Positions 25,087 through 32,075 of a stretch of DNA of 57,478 bases are shown piece after piece (within the stretch, counting starts at the first letter, position 1; each line of letters starts with the position of its first letter). The position numbers and the translations under genes were made by a program. Below the pieces are notes generated by a model. It did no database searches and was not told the DNA's origin. It was given only the letters and a program-made list of their open reading frames with translations. Source of the stretch: Nitrososphaerota archaeon (lineage in GTDB: Archaea; Thermoproteota; Nitrososphaeria; Nitrososphaerales; Nitrosopumilaceae); contig JAGWFS010000013.1 in the NCBI GenBank assembly GCA_028867785.1, positions 1 to 57,478 of the forward strand. The letters are read 5' to 3'.

Positions 25087-25476
25087 CTATCCTACTAGGC
25101 TAGTTATCTTGTTTAATACCTCGGTTTCCACATGTCTTGTCCAAAGCATCTCCGGAACATCTACAGCTAGAAACAACATAGACAGGAGTAATGCTTCAGC
25201 AGCTGCCATTGCAATATTTTGAATCCATTTGCCAATCCCAATATGTATTGAAAAATCATTTGCATTTCCAGTTATCATTATTGTAAAGGCCCTGTCGGCA
25301 GTAATGATATCCCTGAGAATACCCGCTTTTTTTGCTTGGATGATTGTACCAACAGGAGAGCTTGACGCCATCTGAGTCTTGTAGCCATCTCCTTCCAACA
25401 TTGTGACTATCTGTTGGGCTAGCTGGTTCAAGTCCTTGTTCTTGTTTTGGAATCTTACTATTTTTTCTGAAACCAT
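25087..25476 (-). CDS. hypothetical protein, 129 residues
   Basis: Family not recognised. The N-terminal half (FQNKNKDLNQLAQQIVTMLEGDGYKTQMASSSPVGTIIQAKK) looks like a helix plus strands that hold a ligand or another protein. A 20-residue hydrophobic helix in the second half (AMAAAEALLLSMLFLAVDVP) may be a membrane segment. The protein ends in a charged helix. Orientation is the same as the integrase. It lies inside the att-bounded element. Confidence 0.6.
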   Translation of the reverse strand: MVSEKIVRFQNKNKDLNQLAQQIVTMLEGDGYKTQMASSSPVGTIIQAKKAGILRDIITADRAFTIMITGNANDFSIHIGIGKWIQNIAMAAAEALLLSMLFLAVDVPEMLWTRHVETEVLNKITSLVG

Positions 25477-25651
25477 GCAGGTAGGAAAATATGATGTTAT
25501 TCTAATAATTAAACTGTCTTTTGATTCTCAACACGGTTACATAATATTGCAAATCACCACAAATCCTAGATACAAATTTTTCATTTCCAAATATGGAATT
25601 GAGTTCTATGTTGATCATCTTTAAATTCTTTTAATTCTATATCCGGTACTA

Positions 25652-26683
25652 ATGACAAACAAAATACTGCCATCGTTGATGATAGGAACAGTACTAGCAC
25701 TGACCGTGGTTTCTCCAAACTTTGTGTTTGCAGCACCTACAGGTTCGTGGAGCACGGCAGCCCCTATTCCCAGTGCAAGAGAGGGATATGGTGCAGCACA
25801 GGTAGGTTCAATCAACTACTATGTAGCAGGAGACGGACCTTCTGGGGATTCTAATACGATCCAGAGGTATAACGCATCAAGCAATACGTGGCTCTCCGAT
25901 GGAGCACCGATGCCAGGACCGGTAAGGGCAGAGCTTGCAGCAGTGTCCCAAGGAGGACACGTATATGCTGTTGGCGGCCGACCGGCAGGAGTAGTGATGG
26001 GCGGAATTCAAAGATACGATCCGGCATCTGACACTTGGACTCCATTCTCAGGTCCAGGTGCGCTCAACCCAATGCCAACACCCGTTGTAACAGAGCATAC
26101 TGTTGTGGTACAAGGTGAGAAGATCTACGTCATTGGCGGAAGAGATGCCTTACATCCAGCACCTCAAACAGGCGGTGATGTAAACCTCCTGCAGATCTAC
26201 GACATTCCATCCAATAGCTGGAGCATGGGCGTAAATCTCCCATTCACGCTCTCGGATGCATATGCCGTGGTGCACGGTGACAAGATCTACGTCTTTGGAG
26301 GATTCAGTACCGATCCCTCTGCCCCGGCAGGTCAAGCAGGTCCGTTTGGATTTGGAAAGATCTTGAACTCGACGCTTATCTATGACATTGCCAAGAACAA
26401 GTGGAGTACCGGAGCTAGCATGCCAACCCACACTGCAGATGAGACTGCAGGAACGTGCGGAGACAAGATACATGTCGTAGGAGGAGGTCCGGTCTTTAGT
26501 CTGACTGGAAACCATTACGTATACAATCCAGCCGCGGATAGCTGGAGCACAAGTACTGCCATGCCAGGAATAACTGGTGAGACACAGACTATCTCCACCG
26601 GCGGACAATTGTTCATCGTTGGCGGCGGAATATTTGGAAGCGGAACCTTCAATCCTGTACAAAACATCTGGACTTGTGGTTAA
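25652..26683 (+). CDS. secreted Kelch-repeat beta-propeller protein
   Basis: 343 residues with a signal peptide (ILPSLMIGTVLALTVVSPNFVFA). The mature protein has at least six Kelch repeats, each with a G-G doublet (YAVGGRP, YVIGGRD, YVFGGFS, HVVGGGP, FIVGGGI) and a W about 20 residues later (SNTWLSDG, SDTWTPF, SNSWSMG, KNKWSTG, ADSWSTS). This forms a six- or seven-bladed propeller that usually binds proteins or sugars. No anchor or sequons are needed for this to be extracellular. It ends in a U-rich terminator followed by a 24-bp repeat. Confidence 0.88.
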   Translation: MTNKILPSLMIGTVLALTVVSPNFVFAAPTGSWSTAAPIPSAREGYGAAQVGSINYYVAGDGPSGDSNTIQRYNASSNTWLSDGAPMPGPVRAELAAVSQGGHVYAVGGRPAGVVMGGIQRYDPASDTWTPFSGPGALNPMPTPVVTEHTVVVQGEKIYVIGGRDALHPAPQTGGDVNLLQIYDIPSNSWSMGVNLPFTLSDAYAVVHGDKIYVFGGFSTDPSAPAGQAGPFGFGKILNSTLIYDIAKNKWSTGASMPTHTADETAGTCGDKIHVVGGGPVFSLTGNHYVYNPAADSWSTSTAMPGITGETQTISTGGQLFIVGGGIFGSGTFNPVQNIWTCG

Positions 26684-26691
26684 ACCCACAA

Positions 26692-26716
26692 CCCTTTCTT
26701 CTTTTTCTTTTTTCTT
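26692..26716 (+). terminator. pyrimidine-rich terminator after the Kelch gene
   Basis: CCCTTTCTTCTTTTTCTTTTTT and following bases begin 9 bp after the Kelch stop: long T-runs as in archaeal U-tract terminators. Confidence 0.55.
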
Positions 26717-26735
26717 AAATCTTGTAAGACTTGGA

Positions 26736-26759
26736 CTCTCACAGACTAGACCTTCAGTG
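26736..26759 (+). repeat. copy 2 of the 24-bp repeat
   Basis: CTCTCACAGACTAGACCTTCAGTG, the inverted counterpart of 24965-24989. With neighbouring bases it can fold: GGA-UCUCA-CAG at 26733-26744 pairs with CUG-UGAGA-UCC around 26770-26780, and TCAG/CUGA closes an inner loop. Both copies sit 3' of a gene in the same sense, so a shared 3'-end RNA structure is one option. Confidence 0.6.
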
Positions 26760-26826
26760 TATTCTGACCTGTTGAGATCCGAACTCTTCACAAGTTTAGG
26801 TGATAAACTAATCAGAAATAACCTAG

Positions 26827-27726
26827 CTACTGTGCAAAGAGCATGTTCTGTCCTAGCAACAGTAACACTTTACGAATTAGGTGTCTTGCAGCAAGATAGT
26901 CTTCCAAGCTGTGCTCCATTAGAATGGAAAAGATGTTCTGCATCTTCTCAAATACTGTTGGTTCTAGCACATCTGCAAATCTTGTCATTATTTTTTCAAG
27001 CTCGGACACCAACTTGTCATGCATTGCCAAACAACTCTCAAGATCTCCCCTTCCTTCTTCTGTTTTGTTCAGCTTCTCAGCCTCTGAAAGCTTGTCCAGG
27101 CTGTGTTGCAACAAAACCAAGACCATCTCAGTCATGTCTCTTGCAAAGCCTCTTCTGTTTATTCTAAACTCACCGTCCATTTCTACCGCCTTTCGAAAAT
27201 CGTTTTCATTTCGTGTATCTGAGTAAAAGACATACTCTGCCAGCGAGAGACAAATTGGTATTGGGATGCTCAAGATAGTATCATGCATTGGCAGATACAC
27301 AAGAGACGGCGGTGCAAAACGCGACAGAAAATACTGTGAACGATCAATCATAGGAATGGTATCAAAAAGAGGAATGGAAATCAGTACATCATTTGGTTCT
27401 TGCAAAAGCACCCTCCAGACAGGATTTCCTTCTTTGTCATAGAGCTGCAACACCGTCTCCATTGTATTCAAGCTTGAATCCGTAGGAATGTGTAATACGA
27501 TTGATTCTGGCAAAAAACCTCTCTCTTCTACAGCTACATAGCTCCTCTTGGTGACAAAGAAAACCTTGTCATTGTACAAACAAAAGAATCCACAACCCGC
27601 ACTAACCCTGGAACCTTTCTCCTCGTCTACTACATCAAACCTTGCTATTCGTCTATAGATTTCCTTGAACGGAAACTCTAGCATATAACAAAATATCTTC
27701 ACAGACGAATATCTTGTTTTCTGCAT
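26827..27726 (-). CDS. degenerate trypsin-like peptidase-fold protein
   Basis: About 299 residues from the ATG at 27726; another in-frame ATG is at 27684. The N-terminal half follows the layout of trypsin-like peptidase proteins: RIARFDV, GCGFFCLYNDKVFFVTKRSYV, a PESIVLHIPTD strand, YDKEGNPVWRVL and NDVLISIPLFD. In active members VTNRHVV carries the catalytic His; here it is TKRSYV, so the triad is broken. The C-terminal half is helical and charged with no clear match. A TATA-like TTTAAAAAAG at 27769-27778 is shared with the divergent secreted operon. I infer a pseudoprotease or binding protein. Confidence 0.5.
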   Translation of the reverse strand: MQKTRYSSVKIFCYMLEFPFKEIYRRIARFDVVDEEKGSRVSAGCGFFCLYNDKVFFVTKRSYVAVEERGFLPESIVLHIPTDSSLNTMETVLQLYDKEGNPVWRVLLQEPNDVLISIPLFDTIPMIDRSQYFLSRFAPPSLVYLPMHDTILSIPIPICLSLAEYVFYSDTRNENDFRKAVEMDGEFRINRRGFARDMTEMVLVLLQHSLDKLSEAEKLNKTEEGRGDLESCLAMHDKLVSELEKIMTRFADVLEPTVFEKMQNIFSILMEHSLEDYLAARHLIRKVLLLLGQNMLFAQ

Positions 27727-27768
27727 GATTGCAATAAAGTGCAGAAAAACCAGAAGAATGCTGCGCCA

Positions 27769-27779
27769 CTTTTTTAAAT
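27769..27779 (+). promoter_or_regulatory. TATA box of the secreted-protein operon
   Basis: TTTTTTAAATG-type AT run centred about 30 bp before the ATG at 27805. It also reads as TTTAAAAAAG on the other strand, so one element may serve both divergent genes. Confidence 0.45.
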
Positions 27780-27804
27780 GATGATTGTACCGCATGTATC
27801 AAAC

Positions 27805-30102
27805 ATGAGAATGCGATACGCTTTATTGATAATCGGCTTTTGTGCATTTGGGTTTGTTCTGCATGCAAGTGTACATGCGCAATCTGAATCTCAGTGCATG
27901 ACCAAAGCAGAGCTTGAAAAATCAGTTCTGACACCTACTATCGGGCCGTCTCTGTATCCTAAGGGTTACGTCATGCAATGTGCTACAAAAGTTGGCTCTG
28001 TAACATATGAAAACTATGTGCCAAACGGTACTTTGGCATCAAGTCAACAACAAGAAATTCCATCTGAGATAAAATTTCCGCTCAGAGTCCTCCCATATTC
28101 AGGAAGTTCAATAGATGTTGCGGCAAGAGCTGGTCAGTCTATTCAAATTCCAGTCAAGATAGAAGTTGACCCGCATTACAGTTTGATTGACGCACAATTC
28201 TCAGTGGAGAATATTCCATCACATGTTCAATCTTGGATAGATCCAAGTGATTCTGATTTTCTTAAACATTTACCTGCTAACCAGAGTGAGTCAAATGGAA
28301 CAATTTACATCTATGTTGATTCCGCTGCAAAAGCAGGTTCTTATGACCTTTTAATCGATGCCAGTGGCTCCATAAAGAACGTATCTGGCAATGAAACAGA
28401 CTTTGGTCAAACACCAATTGGAATCATGCATCTTTTCATATCAGAAAATGCGACCACGTGGATTGATGTTGGATTGCCAGATATTCATCGTGCCAACATG
28501 TGTTTCCCGGAGGGTTCTGGACATTCATGTGCAGGGTTTGTAGCATATGAGGTGTACCCACTAACCGTATACGGGAAAAACCAGCAGGTCACCATGACCG
28601 TTCCGGATCTTCCTGCTGGTAAGTTCCTAAGATTCATTCCAAACCAGACTGTTGCAATCCCATCAGGTACTAAAATAAAGATGATAACTTCTGGAATAGT
28701 AACACCCGGCGCCCCAAACGCACTGTTTACTCCAGTCATTACCATAGTTGCTAGAAATGAGGATGGAACAAACGCATCAAGCTACATACCTGTTGCAAAG
28801 ACTGAAAATATGAGTATAATCAACTCGCCGCAGAAAATAGATCTTCTTGGAAGATTTGGGGGCAATGGACACTCTGGTACGGGAATATTTGGCGTATTGT
28901 ACAGTCCGCAAGACTATACCGGCAATCCAATTCCTGTGAAACTGTCTGTACTTGGATTGCAAAACGGCACCAAGATAGTTTCACTTCCTACTTGGTTGTC
29001 AGTCTCTATACCCGATTCATCATTTGATCTCACTCCTTTGATTCCTTACTTTTTCACAATAAACTTTACAGCAGTTAACGGCAGCTTGGGCACCTATCCT
29101 GTCGCAATTGGAGAAAATGTAGGCGGTTACAATTTTGTTGGAGACATACAGATAACAGTCTACAATCCACCCTTCCTTGGAGGCGCAATTCCTAGTGTGG
29201 AAAATCTCCATTCTGCATCAAACATGCAATCTCCACTAACACAATTCAAGTCTGGCATACCAGCAAGCAAAGTTGTATGCAAACAAGGGTTTCAATTGAT
29301 TATCAAAGCAGAAGACGATTCTCCTGCATGTGTAAAACCTGACACTGCTCAGATATTGGTTGAGAAGGGATGGGCAAAAAGCACCACCGGCGTGTCTGGC
29401 CTTGCAAGGCCTCCGGTAGGATTGCACAATTTGACATCATCAACAAAACCGATTATCCTAGGTATCCCCTTCTATGTCAAGGCAGTAGTTACAAACTACC
29501 TGACAGAGCCGATAACATACTACGGCGGATGCGTCTCATCGCTTTCTGTTTCTTTTGACAATATCAAGACAACTGCTGATAATGTCCACTGTCTTGCGAT
29601 ATCAAAGTATACACTAGGGCCAAATCAAAGCGTACCAATTCAGAGCGACAAAATAGAGACCATATACAACGCCACGGGGCCAAATACCACTACAAACGTC
29701 CAGATCAAGTTCATCTACGAAGTGGATGGAAAACAAGCCTCCATGTTTACAGGCATGCAGATACCAATCCAGAATGCGATCATGATTGACTGTTCTGGTG
29801 AAAGAGTAGATCTTCACATGAAACAAATTGACAAGACCGTAAATGTAACAAAAGCAGTTGCTCTTGCATACAGATCCCCCGAGTTTCTTTCCAAGATAAA
29901 GCAGTATGGAAATGTCTCGTACAGCGGATTCTATAATGATTGGTTTTCCTCCGAGTCATGTCACACATACTGGAATGGCACTGAGGTAATGTTTGCAACA
30001 AAAGATAACAGTACCAGTACAAGAAACATTCAGGTAACTGAGGACATTAACCAGACTAAGGTTCTCAAGGTAAGGGATTTTGTGGTGACTCCAACCAAAT
30101 GA
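27805..30102 (+). CDS. large secreted protein with thaumarchaeal QFKSGI-type module
   Basis: About 765 residues starting at ATG 27805 with signal peptide MRMRYALLIIGFCAFGFVLHASVHA. The region around residues 90-400 is a chain of beta domains with many sequons (NQS, NGT, NVS, NET). It is paralogous to the protein at 30833, sharing IDVG-P, a Cys pair, and FIPN/FIPD. Around residues 480-525 lies a module typical of Thaumarchaeota surface proteins (QFKSGIPASKVVCKQGF, ACVKPDTAQILVEKGW). No C-terminal transmembrane helix or PEFG tail is visible. It overlaps the next gene by 4 bp (ATGA) and begins a four-gene run, the core of the accessory element. No catalytic motif is seen. Confidence 0.8.
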   Translation: MRMRYALLIIGFCAFGFVLHASVHAQSESQCMTKAELEKSVLTPTIGPSLYPKGYVMQCATKVGSVTYENYVPNGTLASSQQQEIPSEIKFPLRVLPYSGSSIDVAARAGQSIQIPVKIEVDPHYSLIDAQFSVENIPSHVQSWIDPSDSDFLKHLPANQSESNGTIYIYVDSAAKAGSYDLLIDASGSIKNVSGNETDFGQTPIGIMHLFISENATTWIDVGLPDIHRANMCFPEGSGHSCAGFVAYEVYPLTVYGKNQQVTMTVPDLPAGKFLRFIPNQTVAIPSGTKIKMITSGIVTPGAPNALFTPVITIVARNEDGTNASSYIPVAKTENMSIINSPQKIDLLGRFGGNGHSGTGIFGVLYSPQDYTGNPIPVKLSVLGLQNGTKIVSLPTWLSVSIPDSSFDLTPLIPYFFTINFTAVNGSLGTYPVAIGENVGGYNFVGDIQITVYNPPFLGGAIPSVENLHSASNMQSPLTQFKSGIPASKVVCKQGFQLIIKAEDDSPACVKPDTAQILVEKGWAKSTTGVSGLARPPVGLHNLTSSTKPIILGIPFYVKAVVTNYLTEPITYYGGCVSSLSVSFDNIKTTADNVHCLAISKYTLGPNQSVPIQSDKIETIYNATGPNTTTNVQIKFIYEVDGKQASMFTGMQIPIQNAIMIDCSGERVDLHMKQIDKTVNVTKAVALAYRSPEFLSKIKQYGNVSYSGFYNDWFSSESCHTYWNGTEVMFATKDNSTSTRNIQVTEDINQTKVLKVRDFVVTPTK

Positions 30103-30824
30103 AAACCCTGTATCTTTCAATAATTGCAATTTTGCTTCTAGTCACAGGCACCAGTAATGTATTTGGGCAAAACCAGAACACAGAACAAACCGTACACATA
30201 ATCATTCCAAGCGGGTCGGCCACTCCAAGATGTAGCCCTCTGTGTTTTGTCCCTGAAGATGTCACTGTAACAAGAGGAACAGTTGTAGACTGGGTCAATA
30301 AGGACCTGGTTCCTCATGACATTGCAAGCGGACAAGCAAGTGACAATCAAACGGGAACAATATTTGACAGCGGTCTAATACAGCCAGGCCGAGACTTTCA
30401 ATACAAGTTTGACAGGACTGGAACTTACAATTATTTTGATCTCGTACACCCCTGGGCCACCGGAATAATCAGGGTAAGCGATAGCATCCATTCCAACATT
30501 GTACCACGTGTAATAACTGCAAGAACTGACAGGGACTCCTACTATGGCTGGGATGCAATAACCATTACGGGAGCCACAAATGGATACATCCCGGACTCTG
30601 ATGTCTTGATTACGATAAAAGATCCTCACAAGAACACAATCATGAAAGATGACGTACCATTGCAGCAAGACAGCAATTCCTATCTTGCCAAGATAATTGC
30701 AGGCATGAACTTTACTGAATCTGGAACATATGAGATTGATGCAAGATACGGCACGGCACAGTTCCAAACATTTTTTGATTTTAACACGGCATCTCCAGAA
30801 AAAATACTCCAAATCAAGGCATAG
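30099..30824 (+). CDS. secreted cupredoxin-fold protein lacking Cys and Met copper ligands
   Basis: 241 residues with a signal peptide (LYLSIIAILLLVTGTSNVFG). Residues about 30-130 form a plastocyanin-like fold: VTVTRGTVVDWVNKD, then VPHDIAS with the first His ligand, then GTYNYFDLVHPWATGIIRV. In copper-binding relatives the last element reads about YFC-x-HPWM, so here Cys is replaced by Asp and Met by Ala while both His remain. The C-terminal half has a second beta domain (YYGWDAITITGATNGYIPDSDVLITIKDPH), as in Ig-like fusions. A type-1 blue copper site is unlikely; a different metal site or a structural role fits better. It overlaps the previous gene by 4 bp and is 8 bp from the next. Confidence 0.8.
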   Translation: MKTLYLSIIAILLLVTGTSNVFGQNQNTEQTVHIIIPSGSATPRCSPLCFVPEDVTVTRGTVVDWVNKDLVPHDIASGQASDNQTGTIFDSGLIQPGRDFQYKFDRTGTYNYFDLVHPWATGIIRVSDSIHSNIVPRVITARTDRDSYYGWDAITITGATNGYIPDSDVLITIKDPHKNTIMKDDVPLQQDSNSYLAKIIAGMNFTESGTYEIDARYGTAQFQTFFDFNTASPEKILQIKA

Positions 30825-30832
30825 GAAACAGT

Positions 30833-32074
30833 TTGGAACCAGAACTCGTTCAGGGACAGTCGACGCAACTGACTATAATCTTCAACCTGAACAAAAGCTA
30901 CACCATGCAATACATCGGACTCTCACTTGCAGGTATGCCACAAGGTGTGCAGGCATGGATTAACCCGCAACAGCTTTACTCCTACATCAACAAAAATTAT
31001 ACCCAGTACGCGCAAATTCCAATCTATGTAAATTCGGGAACCGCGTCGGGCAACTATACTATCAATGTAATAGCAAACGGAAACATGGTAAATGAGACCT
31101 CAAACAAGGAAATTTCTTTCAATTACCAGAGAATTGGATCAATCAACCTTGTCATCAAGCCTGCCACAAGTCCAATCTCAGTTGATATCGGGCAACCAGA
31201 ATACACCAGTACGCAGTTTTGCACTGATACTGAAACATCAGGACACATGTGTGAAAGTTTTGTCGGGCATGAAGAGTTTCCAATAACCGTTCATTCAGAC
31301 AGGCCTACCATGGTCAGACTTGATGCCCAGGTCCCAAGCGGAGGATACCTCAAGTTCATACCTGATAGCTTTGACGTAACAAGTAACGGTTCCAGCTCAC
31401 GCATGATAATTGCTGGCATAATGGAGCCCTTTATGATAAATCCACTTGATACGCATCCTATGACAATCAAGGCAATCTCGGCAGACAGCAATATCGCTAT
31501 TGCTTATCTGCCCGTAATACAATCTGATAACGTCACCGTCCTCACATCGCCAGCTCCAATAAGCCCTGTAAACAGCCAACTTTTGACCAGCGGATCTCAG
31601 ACGGCGATAATTCCTTTTGGTGTGGTATATGAACCGCAAGCAGACGCAGACAGTACCCTTCCGGTAAAACTTCAAGCCCTTGGAATAGTCAATGGGTCTG
31701 ACATTGTCCCTTTTACATCATCGTTTAGCGTAAAAATTCCGCAGGACTCTTTTGTGCTAAACGCGTCAGAGCCTTATTATTTTATGGTAGAACCCATATC
31801 TCATTCCTTGCCATCCGGCAGTATCACATTTGCAGTAGGCCAAGAAGTGGGCGGACAACATTTTGTACAAAATGTCACCCTGGACATATCAAATGTCCGT
31901 TATGGCGAGTCTTCAATACAGGTCTCATCTTCACAATACGACCTTCAAAGTACAGGACCAAACTCTCAAAACACCGGATCAAATCCGCTGGTAGCAACAA
32001 TAGGAATCGGTGGAATCGTAGGGGTGGGGGCTGGCGCAATCTCATTTTTTGTTCTTAGGAGAAAACCGGATTGA
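30833..32074 (+). CDS. surface protein with C-terminal membrane anchor and no signal peptide
   Basis: 413 residues from TTG 30833. Nearly the whole length is paralogous to the first half of the 27805 protein: LSLAGMPQGVQAWINP matches its VENIPSHVQSWIDP, and VDIGQP, FVGHEEFPITV and YLKFIPD also match. The C terminus has a 19-residue hydrophobic helix then basic residues (GAISFFVLRRKPD), a membrane anchor with the outside upstream. Yet there is no N-terminal signal sequence. The gene starts 8 bp after a stop, so it may need a frameshift or readthrough from the cupredoxin gene, or it is a truncated copy. The next gene starts 2 bases after its stop. Confidence 0.7.
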   Translation: MEPELVQGQSTQLTIIFNLNKSYTMQYIGLSLAGMPQGVQAWINPQQLYSYINKNYTQYAQIPIYVNSGTASGNYTINVIANGNMVNETSNKEISFNYQRIGSINLVIKPATSPISVDIGQPEYTSTQFCTDTETSGHMCESFVGHEEFPITVHSDRPTMVRLDAQVPSGGYLKFIPDSFDVTSNGSSSRMIIAGIMEPFMINPLDTHPMTIKAISADSNIAIAYLPVIQSDNVTVLTSPAPISPVNSQLLTSGSQTAIIPFGVVYEPQADADSTLPVKLQALGIVNGSDIVPFTSSFSVKIPQDSFVLNASEPYYFMVEPISHSLPSGSITFAVGQEVGGQHFVQNVTLDISNVRYGESSIQVSSSQYDLQSTGPNSQNTGSNPLVATIGIGGIVGVGAGAISFFVLRRKPD

Positions 32075-32075
32075 G

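Noticed and set aside
26577-27167. Plus-strand frame of 196 codons opposite the pseudoprotease gene
   Set aside because: It runs across the Kelch 3' end, terminator and repeat, then is antisense to a better-supported gene; no family features.
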